Positions 1-9,778 of a stretch of DNA of 64,000 bases are shown one piece after another. The DNA is from Plantibacter sp. PA-3-X8 (GTDB lineage Bacteria > Actinomycetota > Actinomycetes > Actinomycetales > Microbacteriaceae). Under the pieces are notes generated by a model. The model saw nothing but the letters and a program-made list of their open reading frames with translations. It did no database searches and had not been told where the DNA came from. The translations under genes and the position numbers were made by a program. The first letter of the stretch is position 1. Each line of letters starts with the position of its first letter. The stretch lies in contig NZ_CP033107.1 in NCBI RefSeq assembly GCF_003856975.1, forward strand, positions 3,348,001 to 3,412,000, read 5' to 3'.

Positions 1-314
1 CCGTCTCCGACGACCGAGACCCCCGGAGCCCCGCGGAGGACACACGATTCCCGACCGGTGTTCGTGAACACGACGTTGGAGAAGATGCTGCCCGCACCTG
101 CATCGGCCCCCGAGACGGTGACCTGGAGGACGCTGTCCGCGCACTGGCCCGCCGGCGCGTTCGGATCGACCGCAGCCGTTGACGTCGGGCTGCTCGTCGG
201 TGACGGAGCCGCCGACGTCGCGATCGCCGAGGGGGACGGAGCGGGAGACCCCGCGCAACCTGCCAGGAGCAGGACGACGGCGAGCGGTGTGATGGTGAGG
301 AGGGATCGGCGCAT
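1..314 (-). CDS. DUF4232-type lipoprotein, 3' end outside the window
   Basis: About 104 N-terminal residues are present; the gene runs off the left edge. The protein starts MRRSLLTITPLAVVLLLAGC, a lipoprotein signal peptide with lipobox LAGC, so Cys20 is the predicted lipidated residue. A Ser/Pro/Thr-rich linker follows. Then comes a stretch with a Cys (QCAD), a paired Cys (ESCVL) and RGAPGVSVV, which resembles the start of the DUF4232 domain of secreted actinobacterial proteins. Function unknown; surface anchored. The start is supported by TAGCGT ending 6 nt before the ATG. The family call is from memory of the pattern and is less certain than the lipoprotein call. Confidence 0.75.
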   Translation of the reverse strand, partial: MRRSLLTITPLAVVLLLAGCAGSPAPSPSAIATSAAPSPTSSPTSTAAVDPNAPAGQCADSVLQVTVSGADAGAGSIFSNVVFTNTGRESCVLRGAPGVSVVGD

Positions 315-320
315 GCGCTC

Positions 321-326
321 ACGCTA
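321..326 (-). promoter_or_regulatory. -10 element of the DUF4232 lipoprotein gene (leaderless)
   Basis: TAGCGT on the minus strand ends 6 nt before the ATG at 314. Transcription would start at or next to the start codon. No convincing -35 was sought or seen. Confidence 0.5.
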
Positions 327-393
327 GCGACCGGGCGAGTCCGACGCCAGGGACCGACGTCCCCTGTCGACGTCCGGAGACCCTCCGCGGCGT

Positions 394-1401
<1,008 letters not shown>

Positions 1402-1404
<3 letters not shown>

Positions 1405-3000
1405 CTCCGCGGCCTCCGGGGTGGGTCGTGAGGCCTGCAGGTCCGCCTCGGCGGAGTCGACCGCCTCGTGCTCCTCCGGGGACACCGGCCCCACCCGGCT
1501 CTTCCGTTGGGCCGAGGACTCGGACGGCAGCGCGACGGCCGCCTCCGTGATGCGGTTCGCCATCCCGTTGAAGATGATCCCGTGGAACGGCAGGATCGCG
1601 AACCAGTAGAGGCGTCCGCCGAGCCCCTTCGGGAAGAAGACGGCGCGCTGCCGGTAGACCGAGCCGTCGCCGACCGGGGTCGCGCTCATCTCCAGCCACG
1701 CGAGACCGGGCACGCGCATCTCGGCGCGCAGGCGAAGCATCCGACCACGTTCGAGGTACTCCACGCGCCAGAAGTCGAGGGCGTCCCCGACGCTCAGGTG
1801 CTGCGGATCGTCGCGACCACGTCGCAACCCGACACCACCGACGAGCTTGTCCATCCAGCCACGGATCGCCCACGCCAACGGGAAGGAGTACCACCCGTTC
1901 TCGCCGCCGATGGACTCGATCACCGAGAAGAGCCGGTCGGCGCCCGCGGAGGTCTTCCGTTCCTTGAGATCGATGTAGACGGTGTGTCCGGCCCAGTCGG
2001 GGTCGCTCGGCAGCGGGTCGCTCGGCGCGCCGTCCACGGTCGCGTTCCGCCAGGAGGTCTCGACCTCACCGTCGCGCATGCGCTGCAGCGCGAGGCGCAC
2101 CGCGCGTCGGTACCCCGTCAGACCGCCCTCCGGCGGCGGGATGACCGCGTCGATGTCGTGGTCGCCCATGACGCAGTCGACGAGCAGCGACTCGATGATC
2201 GGCGACGCGAGCCGGCGCGGGATCGGGGTGACGAGGTTCACCCACTGCGAGGCCAACCACGGGGTGAGGACCGGGAGCGGCGCGATCGGGCGCTGCGGGA
2301 GGCCGGCCTCGACCGCGTAGCCGTTCATCATCTGTCCGTACCGGAGGACGTCGGGGCCGCCGATGTCGAAGGCCCGGTTCACGTCGCGGTCGACCTCGGC
2401 GCTCGCCAGCAGGTAGTGCAGGACGTCACGGACCGCGATCGGCTGGATGAAGTTCCGGACCCAGCGCGGCGCCGGCATGTACGGCAGGATGTCCGTCAGA
2501 TGGCGGATCATCTCGAAGGAGGTCGATCCCGAACCGATGACCACGCCGGCCTGCAGGACGATCGTCGGAACGCCCGAGGCGAGCAGGATCCGCCCGACCT
2601 CGGTGCGGGACCGCAGGTGCTTCGACAGCTCGACGCCCTCGGGGTGCAGGCCACCGAGGTAGACGATGCGCGACACCCCTGCCGCGGCAGCGCCGGCGGC
2701 CACGTGCTCCGCGGCGTCGAGCTCCGTCTGCTCGAAGTCGCCCTTGCCACCCATGGAGTGCACGAGGTAGTAGACGACGTCGACGTCCACGCAGGCCGAT
2801 GCGACCTGAGCCGCGTCACCGAGATCACCCTCGACGACCTCCACCTGATCGCGCCAGGGCACGTCGGTGAGCTTCTGCGGCGAGCGCACGAGCACCCGGA
2901 CCGTGTATCCGGCCTCCAGCAGCCGCGGCACGAGCCGCCCGCCGATGTAGCCGGTGGCACCCGTGACGAGCACGCGCTTCGGAGTCGATGATTCGGTCAT
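1402..3000 (-). CDS. SDR-family NAD(P)-binding epimerase-like protein with DUF2867-type C-terminus
   Basis: 532 aa. The N-terminus holds a short-chain dehydrogenase/reductase Rossmann fold: KRVLVTGATGYIGG near residues 8-21, then YYLVHSMGG and an IVYLGGLHPEG strand. The C-terminal half looks like the DUF2867 domain found behind such epimerases in actinobacteria. Substrate unknown; probably cytosolic or membrane-associated. The reading frame stays open for 28 codons upstream, but the ATG at 3000 was chosen because the Rossmann strand begins right after it and TAACGT lies 7 nt upstream. Nothing in the neighbourhood suggests a pathway. Confidence 0.85.
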
Positions 3001-3007
3001 GGGTGCA

Positions 3008-3013
3008 ACGTTA
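3008..3013 (-). promoter_or_regulatory. -10 element of the epimerase gene (leaderless)
   Basis: TAACGT on the minus strand ends 7 nt before the chosen ATG at 3000. It supports that start over the longer open frame. Confidence 0.5.
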
Positions 3014-3026
3014 CGACCCGTCGACG

Positions 3027-3062
3027 ACAGCGGCGCCCGGCTGTACAGCCGGGCGCCGCTGT
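3027..3062 (-). terminator. 36-bp perfect palindrome, probable terminator of the deoxyribose operon
   Basis: Every base of 3027-3062 pairs symmetrically around 3044/3045 (core GGCTGTACAGCC, arms very GC-rich). It begins 29 nt after the stop codon of the last operon gene. There is no U-tract, as is common for actinobacterial hairpins. It also sits just upstream of the epimerase -10 element, so an operator role cannot be excluded. Confidence 0.7.
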
Positions 3063-3090
3063 GCAAGCACCACGCGGGTGCCACGAGTCG

Positions 3091-3951
3091 CTACAGGAGC
3101 GCCTTCGTGTGCCAGACGGTCTTCACCTCGGTGAACGCGGTGATCCGGTCGAGACTCGCGGGGACCGAGCCCCGGGAACCGTTCGGGCGGACCACCCGCT
3201 TGAGCGTCTCGGCCGCGAGGAGCTCGAGCTCGATCCAGTCGAGCTCGCCGGCGCCGGCGAGGTCGATCGCGTTGACGTCGGCGTGCGATGCGAGCCACGG
3301 AGCCATCTCAGCCGGCGATCCGGTCAGCACGTTCACGACACCGCCGGGGACGTCACTCGTGGCGAGCACCTCGGCGAGGCTGATCGACGAGAGCGGCAGG
3401 CGCTCGCTCGCGATCACGACGGTCGTGTTCCCCGCGACCAGCGCTGGAGCGACGACGCTCACGAATCCGAGGAGCGACGAGTCCTGCGGCGCGATGAGCG
3501 CGACGACGCCAGTCGGCTCCGGAACCGAGAGGTTGAAGTACGGACCCGAGACGGGGTTCGCTCCCCCGACCACCTGGACGTACTTGTCCGCCCAGCCCGC
3601 GTACCAGACCCAGAGGTCGATGGCCTCGTCGACCTGTGCTGCGGCCTTCGCCTGCGAGACGCCTTCAGCCTGGACGATCTCCTCGATGAACTGCGCCCGC
3701 CGACCCTCGAGCAGCTCGGCGATACGGTACAGCACCTGCCCGCGGTTGTAGGCGGTGGCACCAGACCAGCCGGCCAGCGCCGATCGTGCGGCGACCACCG
3801 CGTCGCGGACGTCCTTCCGCGAGGCGAGCGATGCGTTCGCGAGGAACTCCCCCTTGGCGTTCGTCACCTCGTACGTCCTTCCGGATTCGCTGCGTGGGAA
3901 CTTGCCGCCGATGGCGAGCTTGTAGGTCTTCGGGATGGTGAGCCGGCTCAT
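3091..3951 (-). CDS. truncated aldehyde dehydrogenase-like protein without catalytic domain
   Basis: 286 aa matching only the N-terminal NAD-binding half of the aldehyde dehydrogenase fold: IPKTYKLAIGGKFPRSESG, WVWYAGWADKYVQ, EPTGVVALIAPQ and GGVVNVLTGSP. The usual VIKP Lys motif reads VIASE. The LELGGK motif and the catalytic Cys loop are absent. After about residue 225 it diverges and ends in a short unrelated tail. It overlaps the active dehydrogenase gene by ATGA (start at 3951), so the two are translationally coupled. It is therefore unlikely to be an enzyme alone; a partner or scaffold subunit of the upstream dehydrogenase is plausible but is inference. No frameshift was found that would restore a full-length protein. 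Confidence 0.85.
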   Translation of the reverse strand: MSRLTIPKTYKLAIGGKFPRSESGRTYEVTNAKGEFLANASLASRKDVRDAVVAARSALAGWSGATAYNRGQVLYRIAELLEGRRAQFIEEIVQAEGVSQAKAAAQVDEAIDLWVWYAGWADKYVQVVGGANPVSGPYFNLSVPEPTGVVALIAPQDSSLLGFVSVVAPALVAGNTTVVIASERLPLSSISLAEVLATSDVPGGVVNVLTGSPAEMAPWLASHADVNAIDLAGAGELDWIELELLAAETLKRVVRPNGSRGSVPASLDRITAFTEVKTVWHTKALL

Positions 3952-5444
3952 CGCTGGGCTCCCTTCTTGGCAGCCTTGGGAGCTGCGGTGGGGGCGGACA
4001 CTGCGGAACCGGCCGGCGCGAGGTAGGCACCGAGCCCGTGGCGACCACCCTCGCGGCCGTACCCCGACTCCTGGTACCCGCCGAACGGGCTGGCTGGATC
4101 GAACCGGTTGAAGGTGTTCGCCCAGATGACGCCGGCGCGGAGCTTGTCCGCGACCGCGAGGATCCGGCTGCCCTTGTCGCTCCAGATCCCGGCCGACAGT
4201 CCGTACGGGGTGTTGTTCGCCTTCGCGATGGCCTCCGCGGGCGTCCGGAAGGACATGACCGAGAGGACCGGCCCGAAGATCTCCTCGCGGGCGATCCGGT
4301 GACTGGTGGACACGTTCGTGAAGATCGTCGGCGCGAACCAGAACCCGTTCTCGGGCAGCTCGCAGTCCGGGCTCCACCGTTCGGCGCCTTCGAGCTCGCC
4401 GATGTCCGAGAGCTCGCGGATGCGGGCCAACTGCTCGGCCGAGTTGATCGCGCCGACATCCGTGTTCTTGTCGAGCGGGTCGCCGACGCGCAGCGTCTGC
4501 AGACGGCTCTTCAAGCGGTCGACGACCTCGTCGTGGATGCTCTCCTGGACGAGGAGCCGTGATCCGGCGCAGCAGACGTGACCCTGGTTGAAGAAGATGC
4601 CGTTGACGATGCCTTCGATGGCCTGGTCGATCGGTGCGTCGTCGAACACGATGTTCGCGGCCTTGCCACCGAGCTCGAGCGTCAGGCGCTTGTCGCTGCC
4701 GGCGATGGTCTTCGCGATCTCGCGCCCGACGGCGGTCGACCCGGTGAAGGCGACCTTGTTGACGTCGGGGTGGCGCACGATCGCCGCGCCGGTCGCTCCG
4801 GCACCCGTGACGATGTTCACGACACCGGCCGGCAGCTCGGCCTGCTGGAGGATCTCAGCGAAGATGAGTGCCGTGAGCGGCGTGGTCTCGGCCGGCTTGA
4901 TGACGACCGTGTTGCCGGCGGCGAGCGCCGGTGCGACCTTCCACGCGAGCATGAGGAGCGGGAAGTTCCACGGGATGACCTGCCCGGCCACGCCGAGGGC
5001 ACGGGGGTTCGCGCCGAGGCCCGCGTAGTCGAGCTTGTCGGCCCAACCGGCGTAGTAGAAGAACCAGGCGGCGACGAGCGGGACGTCGACGTCGCGGGAC
5101 TCCTTGATCGGCTTGCCGTTGTCGAGGCTCTCCGCCACGGCGAGCTCGCGGGCGCGCTCCTGGACGAGGCGCGCGATCCGGAAGAGGTACTTGCCGCGGT
5201 CGGCGCCCGACAGCTTCGACCACACGCGGTCGTAGGCACGCCGCGCGGCGGTGACGGCGCGATCGACGTCGGCGTCACTCGCCGCGGAGATCGTCGCGAT
5301 CGACTGCTCGGTGCTCGGGGAGATCGTCTGGAAGGTCCCGCCCGTGCCCTCGGTGAACTCGCCGTCGATGAAGAGGCCGTACTCGGAACGGAGGTGGAGG
5401 ACGGAGGTGGACTCCGGGGCTGGTGCGTATTCGAGGAAGCTCAT
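3948..5444 (-). CDS. NAD(P)-dependent aldehyde dehydrogenase
   Basis: 498 aa, full length for the superfamily. Visible motifs are VIPWNFPLLMLAWKVAPALAAG (cofactor site), VIKPAETTP (Lys), FTGSTAVG, LELGGKAANIV (general base Glu) and NQGHVCCAGSR with the catalytic Cys. It lies 6 bp after deoC and overlaps the truncated dehydrogenase partner. In this context it probably oxidises acetaldehyde released by DeoC (to acetate or an equivalent acid) or another deoxyribose-derived aldehyde; the exact substrate is inference. Confidence 0.92.
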   Translation of the reverse strand: MSFLEYAPAPESTSVLHLRSEYGLFIDGEFTEGTGGTFQTISPSTEQSIATISAASDADVDRAVTAARRAYDRVWSKLSGADRGKYLFRIARLVQERARELAVAESLDNGKPIKESRDVDVPLVAAWFFYYAGWADKLDYAGLGANPRALGVAGQVIPWNFPLLMLAWKVAPALAAGNTVVIKPAETTPLTALIFAEILQQAELPAGVVNIVTGAGATGAAIVRHPDVNKVAFTGSTAVGREIAKTIAGSDKRLTLELGGKAANIVFDDAPIDQAIEGIVNGIFFNQGHVCCAGSRLLVQESIHDEVVDRLKSRLQTLRVGDPLDKNTDVGAINSAEQLARIRELSDIGELEGAERWSPDCELPENGFWFAPTIFTNVSTSHRIAREEIFGPVLSVMSFRTPAEAIAKANNTPYGLSAGIWSDKGSRILAVADKLRAGVIWANTFNRFDPASPFGGYQESGYGREGGRHGLGAYLAPAGSAVSAPTAAPKAAKKGAQR

Positions 5445-5450
5445 GATGTC

Positions 5451-6473
5451 CTAGTCGATGGTGACGTAGTCGGGGCCGGAGTAGTGGCCGGTGGTGAGTT
5501 TCTGACGCTGCAGGAGCACGTCGTTGAGGAGGCTCGAGGCACCGAAGCGGAACAGGTGCGGCTGGAGCCACTCCTCGCCGACCGTCTCGGCGACGGTCAC
5601 GAGGTACTTGATCGCGTCCTTCGAGGAGCGGATGCCGCCGGCGGGCTTCACACCGATCTGCTCACCGGTGAGGCGGTGCCAGTCGCGGACGACCTCGAGC
5701 ATGAGGAGGGTCACCGGGAGGGTCGCGGCGGGCGCGACCTTGCCGGTGGACGTCTTGATGAAGTCGCCGCCCGCGAGGATGGCGAGCCAGGAGGCGCGCT
5801 TCACGTTGTCGTAGGTGTTCAGCTCGCCGGTCTCGAGGATGACCTTGAGGTGCGCCGAGGTGCCGTCGCTCCGACGGCAGGCCTCCTTGACCGCGACGAT
5901 CTCGTCGAAGACCTGGCCGTACCGGCCGGAGAGGAACGCACCCCGATCGATCACCATGTCGATCTCGTCCGCTCCGGCGTCGACGGCGTCGGCCGTGTCC
6001 GCCAGCTTGACCGCGAGGGAGGCGCGTCCGCTCGGGAAGGCCGTCGCGACCGCCGCGACGTTGATCCCGCCGGCGTCGTGTGCCGCACCAGGCTGCGTGT
6101 GCGCCGCGCCGAGCGCCTCGACGGCGTACGGCACCATGTCGCCGTAGACGCAGACCGCGGCGACGCGCGGTGTGGACGGATCGCCGGCGTCCGGGGTGAT
6201 GGCCTTGGCCACGAGGGAGCGCACCTTCCCGGGGGTGTCGGCACCCTCGAGGGTGGTGAGGTCGATGAGTTCGATGATGCGGTCGAGGGCCCAGGCCTTC
6301 GACGTCGTCTTGATCGAGCGAGTGCCGAGGTCCGCTGCGCGCTGTTCGAGCCCGACGGCGTCGACGCCCGCGAGGCCGTCGAGGTAGCGTCTGAGGCTGG
6401 CGTCGGTGACGGGGCCGTCGACGAGTTCGAGCGCCGTCGGCTTCGCCACGAGGTCGCCTGGTGGAGTGGTCAT
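5451..6473 (-). CDS. deoC: deoxyribose-phosphate aldolase
   Basis: Class I aldolase that cleaves 2-deoxyribose 5-phosphate to glyceraldehyde 3-phosphate and acetaldehyde in the cytosol. 340 aa, the longer form with an N-terminal extension seen in actinobacteria and eukaryotes. The Schiff-base Lys lies in GGDFIKTSTGK; DEIDMVIDRGAFLSG and PAGGIRSSKDAIKY are further signatures. The start overlaps the stop of the SorC regulator (ATGA, 6470-6473), so regulator and enzyme are co-translated. Confidence 0.95.
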   Translation of the reverse strand: MTTPPGDLVAKPTALELVDGPVTDASLRRYLDGLAGVDAVGLEQRAADLGTRSIKTTSKAWALDRIIELIDLTTLEGADTPGKVRSLVAKAITPDAGDPSTPRVAAVCVYGDMVPYAVEALGAAHTQPGAAHDAGGINVAAVATAFPSGRASLAVKLADTADAVDAGADEIDMVIDRGAFLSGRYGQVFDEIVAVKEACRRSDGTSAHLKVILETGELNTYDNVKRASWLAILAGGDFIKTSTGKVAPAATLPVTLLMLEVVRDWHRLTGEQIGVKPAGGIRSSKDAIKYLVTVAETVGEEWLQPHLFRFGASSLLNDVLLQRQKLTTGHYSGPDYVTID

Positions 6474-7471
6474 GGTGCGTTCCTTCCGAGCAGATCCTGC
6501 TCCGGGGTGTGCTGCTTGGCGGATGATGGTTCGTGGTCGGCGAGCAGTGCGGTCGCGGTCGCCTCGTCGGTGACGAGCACGGTGCAGAGGCCGCTGCTGA
6601 CGACGGCTCTCGCGACGGCGTGCTTCTGCGCTCCGGCGATGACCGCGATGCTGCGACCGGCGCGTCGGAGCGCTTCGAGTCCGAGCCCGACCGTGCGCTC
6701 ATCGAGTGTGGGGTCGACGATCATGCCCTCGGCGTCGATGTAGCGCCCCACGACGTCCCCGACGGCACCGCGTGCGACCAGGACGTCGACGTCCGCGGCC
6801 GTGAGGTACCCGCTGTGGACGAGGGCGGAGTCGGGCCCGGCCACGCCGGCACCGTAGAGGTAGGTGTCGGCCGCTGCGGCCGTGCGGAGCACCTCCGCGA
6901 CGGTGCGGTCAGACTCGATGCTCAGCTTCGTCTCCAGGCGCTCGAAGATCGCCGGGCTCGGGAGCAGGGTGACGTCGCCACGGCCCTTCTCGGCGATCCG
7001 TGCAGCCGTGGCGGCCGCGGTGCCGACGCGCTGGTTGAGGCTCACGCCGCCGTTGATCTGCACGACGGAGAGTCCCGTCGCCCAGCCGTCGGACAGGTGG
7101 TCGGCGATGTCGCGCAGCGTCCTCCCCCAGCTCACGCCGAGCGTCCGCGGCACCGGTCGCATGGCACCGAGGTAGTCGGCCGCCGCGCGAGCGACGCGTT
7201 CGTGGAGGTCGGCACTGTCGCTCGGGCTCGGCACGACGACCGCGTCCACGAGTCCGAAGCGCTCGCGGAGCGCCCGTTCGAGTGGGAGGCGGCGTGCGCG
7301 CGGGTGCACGATCTCGATGCGGATGTAGCCGAGTTCGCGGGCTTGGGCGAGGAGCCGACCGACCTTCCACCGCGTGATGCCGAGCAGCGCGCCGATCTCG
7401 TCCTGGGTCTTCGTCTCGTCGTAGTACAGCTCCGCGGCGCGCACCGCGAGCAGCTCGTCGCTTTCGATCAC
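6470..7471 (-). CDS. SorC/DeoR-type sugar-binding transcriptional regulator
   Basis: 333 aa. An N-terminal helix-turn-helix (KTQDEIGALLGITRWKVGRLLAQA, about residues 20-43) precedes a SorC-type sugar-phosphate-binding domain with LGVSWGRTL, NGGVSLN, YLYGAGVAGPDS and GLGLEALRRA. As first gene of the deoxyribose operon it probably controls that operon, with deoxyribose 5-phosphate or a related sugar phosphate as effector (inference). Start is GTG with GGAGG about 7 nt upstream. A good promoter and a small inverted repeat lie upstream. Confidence 0.9.
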   Translation of the reverse strand: MIESDELLAVRAAELYYDETKTQDEIGALLGITRWKVGRLLAQARELGYIRIEIVHPRARRLPLERALRERFGLVDAVVVPSPSDSADLHERVARAAADYLGAMRPVPRTLGVSWGRTLRDIADHLSDGWATGLSVVQINGGVSLNQRVGTAAATAARIAEKGRGDVTLLPSPAIFERLETKLSIESDRTVAEVLRTAAAADTYLYGAGVAGPDSALVHSGYLTAADVDVLVARGAVGDVVGRYIDAEGMIVDPTLDERTVGLGLEALRRAGRSIAVIAGAQKHAVARAVVSSGLCTVLVTDEATATALLADHEPSSAKQHTPEQDLLGRNAP

Positions 7472-7496
7472 CTCGGGCCTCCTCCGGATCGTCTCC

Positions 7497-7525
7497 AGCC
7501 TAGGACGCCGTCACCACCCGGACAA
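7497..7525 (-). promoter_or_regulatory. promoter of the sorC-deoC-aldehyde dehydrogenase operon
   Basis: On the minus strand, -35 TTGTCC (7520-7525), a 17-nt spacer and -10 TAGGCT (7497-7502). The predicted leader is about 20 nt and contains the GGAGGAGG ribosome site. Confidence 0.6.
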
Positions 7526-7541
7526 CGCCTGTTGGTACCCA

Positions 7542-7555
7542 TGCTCAGATGAGCA
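7542..7555. promoter_or_regulatory. inverted repeat, possible operator of the SorC regulator
   Basis: TGCTCA-GA-TGAGCA, 6-bp arms, sits 17 bp upstream of the -35 of the regulator's own promoter. Position fits autoregulation; there is no second copy to compare, so this is a weak call. Confidence 0.3.
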
Positions 7556-7616
7556 GAGGCCGGTGCGCGGATGCGCATCGTCGCCGGGGATCCGTCCGGA
7601 GGTCGAAACAGACCGG

Positions 7617-8846
7617 TCAGCGACCGCGTGCTGCGAGGTCTGCCTCGATCGTCGTCGGTCGGCCGGTGATACGGCCGGCGATGGCGCACAGCGCGCCCGT
7701 GGCCAGCAGGAGCAGCAACGGGACGGTCCACGATCCGGTCACGGCGTGCAACAGGCTCACGACCAGGGGGCCGAGTGCACCGAGGGTGTAGCCGACGCTC
7801 TGCACGAAGCCGCTCAGGGCGACCGCGCCCTCGTGGGTCGCCGTCCGCAGGTTGATGAGCACGAGGGCGAGCGGGAACAGCAGCGGGCCGAGCCCGGCCA
7901 GCAGCACCCACAGCCACGTGAGCGTCGCCGGCCACAGGAGCAGCCCGAGATAGCCGAGCACGAAGCACGCGCTCGCGACGTAGACGAGGACGGCGACGTT
8001 CCGCAGCCTCGCGACGAGCATCGGGACGATCAGGCTCGCCGGGACCCCCATCGCGGAGAAGAGCGAGAGCAGCAGGCCGCCCTGGGCCGGGGTGACGCCG
8101 GCGACGTCACCGACGATGGTGGGGAGCCAGGTGAACATCGCGTAGGCGTTCAGCGAGGAGGTGGCGAACACCGCCGCGATGGCCCACGCGATCGGCGAGC
8201 GGTGGACGTGGACGCGCCCGGCGCGGGGCACCTCCTCGATCTCGGGGTCCGTCGCGGCGGCGGCCCGGGCATCCCGACGCTCCCGGACGATGAGCGTGAT
8301 CCAGGGCAGCACGGCGAGCATGGCGACGATGGACCACACCCCGAGCGACACCTGCCACCCCGCGGCATCGGCGACCGGTACGGCGATCAGCGGCGGGATG
8401 AACGTGCTGACCGACAGGACCGTCGCGTAGAGGGAGGTGACGAGGCCGACGCGGTCGGGGAAGTACTTCTTGACCAGCGGCGGGAGCACGACGTTGCCGA
8501 TGCCGATCCCGGCGAAGCAGAGCGCACTCCCGATCGCGAGGACGGCGAAGTCGGGGGCGAGCGAGCGCATGAGGTGTCCGGCGACGATCGACCCGAGCGC
8601 GATGAGCAGTACCGGCTCGAGGTGCAGTCGACGCACGAGTCGCGGGGTGAAGACGCCGAACAGGGCGAAGCACAGTGGCGGCAGCATCCCGAGGAGCCCC
8701 AGCCCGACCGACCCCACGCCGATGTCGCCGTCGATCTCGGCGAAGATCGGCGACAGCGAGGTGACGGCCGTGCGGAGGTTCGCCGCGACCAGCACGATAC
8801 CGACGAGCGCGAGGGCCCTCCCCCGCCACAGGGGACGCGGACCCAC
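7617..8846 (-). CDS. MFS transporter, CynX/NimT-like
   Basis: 409 aa integral membrane protein with about 12 hydrophobic segments, of the major facilitator superfamily. NLRTAVTSLSPIF near the N-terminus and LGSIVAGHLMRSL / CFAGIGIGNVVLPPLVKKYFPDR are typical of the CynX/NimT (cyanate or nitroimidazole) carrier group. Substrate cannot be read from sequence. The GTG start at 8846 shares one base with the TAG stop of ribF, so it is translated as the distal gene of the ribF operon. Confidence 0.88.
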   Translation of the reverse strand: MGPRPLWRGRALALVGIVLVAANLRTAVTSLSPIFAEIDGDIGVGSVGLGLLGMLPPLCFALFGVFTPRLVRRLHLEPVLLIALGSIVAGHLMRSLAPDFAVLAIGSALCFAGIGIGNVVLPPLVKKYFPDRVGLVTSLYATVLSVSTFIPPLIAVPVADAAGWQVSLGVWSIVAMLAVLPWITLIVRERRDARAAAATDPEIEEVPRAGRVHVHRSPIAWAIAAVFATSSLNAYAMFTWLPTIVGDVAGVTPAQGGLLLSLFSAMGVPASLIVPMLVARLRNVAVLVYVASACFVLGYLGLLLWPATLTWLWVLLAGLGPLLFPLALVLINLRTATHEGAVALSGFVQSVGYTLGALGPLVVSLLHAVTGSWTVPLLLLLATGALCAIAGRITGRPTTIEADLAARGR

Positions 8847-9778
8847 TAGGACAGCATCCGGCGCGCGCGCTCGACGTCGTCGGTCATCTGCACGATGAGC
8901 GGCTCGATCCCGGTGAACGCGACCATGCCGCGGATGCGCTCGACGAACTGCACCTCGACCTCGTCGTCGTAGAGGTCGAGATCGGTCTCGTCAAGGACGT
9001 AGGCCTCGACCTGCTTCTGCGGGACGCCGTCGAAGGTCGGGTTGTTCCCGACCGAGATCGCCGCCGGATACCGACGTCCTCGCCAGAACAACCAACCCGC
9101 GTACACGCCGTCCGCGGGGATGAGACCCTGCGAATCGGGAGACAGGTTGGCGGTCGGGAAGCCGAGTTCCCGGCCACGCTTGGCACCGTGGACGACGACG
9201 CCCCGCACACCGGGCGGACGACCGAGGAGTCGCGACGCCTCGCGGACGTCACCCTCCTCGAGGAGTTCGCGGATCCAGGTGGACGACACCCGGCGCCCGC
9301 CGCCGGGACGGACGTCGTCGACGACGCGCACGGAGAAGCCGTAGACCTCACCGAACGACTCGAGCGTGGCGACTGTTCCGAGGCCGCGATGGCCGAAACG
9401 GAAGTCTTCGCCGACGAGCACCGTCCTGGCGTGCAATGCTCCGACGAGGATCGAGGTGACGAACTCCTCCGGCGTGAGCTGGGCCAGTGTCTGGTCGAAG
9501 CGCAGCAGCAGGGCCGCGTCGACCCCGGCGTCCGCCAGGAGACCGAGCTTCTGCTCGTTGCTCACGAGCGACGCCGGGCAGCGGTCGGGGTTGATGAGAC
9601 TCAGCGGGTTGCGGTCGAAGGTGACGGCGACGGAGCTGAGACCGGCTGCCGCGGCCTCCTCGAGGAGCGCGGCGACGACCGCGCGGTGACCCGTGTGGAC
9701 GCCGTCGAACTTGCCGATGGTGACGGCCGACGGTCCGAACGCGTCGGGGACCTGGTCGAGCTCGGTGAACGTGATCAT
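8846..9778 (-). CDS. ribF: bifunctional riboflavin kinase / FAD synthetase
   Basis: Converts riboflavin to FMN and FMN to FAD. 310 aa, normal length. The N-terminal nucleotidyltransferase domain carries TIGKFDGVHTGH (residues 20-31) and SSTWIRELL. The C-terminal flavokinase domain has GFPTANLSP and GVYAGWLFWRGRRYPAAISVGNNPTF. The frame is open far upstream, but the ATG at 9778 overlaps the stop of the preceding membrane protein gene (ATGA) and gives the standard N-terminus. Confidence 0.96.
   Translation of the reverse strand: MITFTELDQVPDAFGPSAVTIGKFDGVHTGHRAVVAALLEEAAAAGLSSVAVTFDRNPLSLINPDRCPASLVSNEQKLGLLADAGVDAALLLRFDQTLAQLTPEEFVTSILVGALHARTVLVGEDFRFGHRGLGTVATLESFGEVYGFSVRVVDDVRPGGGRRVSSTWIRELLEEGDVREASRLLGRPPGVRGVVVHGAKRGRELGFPTANLSPDSQGLIPADGVYAGWLFWRGRRYPAAISVGNNPTFDGVPQKQVEAYVLDETDLDLYDDEVEVQFVERIRGMVAFTGIEPLIVQMTDDVERARRMLS

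Noticed and set aside
1468..2991. Long open frame on the plus strand antisense to the epimerase gene, about 500 codons
   Set aside because: Its product is low-complexity Arg/Asp/Val-rich with no family similarity. It exists because of the GC-rich codon bias of the gene on the other strand.
3091..3951. Frameshifted full-length second aldehyde dehydrogenase
   Set aside because: No downstream frame carries the catalytic half: the next 80 bp hold a palindrome and the epimerase promoter. The gene is short, not frameshifted.
4578..6743. Plus-strand open frame of about 720 codons antisense to aldehyde dehydrogenase and deoC
   Set aside because: Same shadow effect; the opposite strand encodes clear enzymes with intact motifs across the whole stretch.
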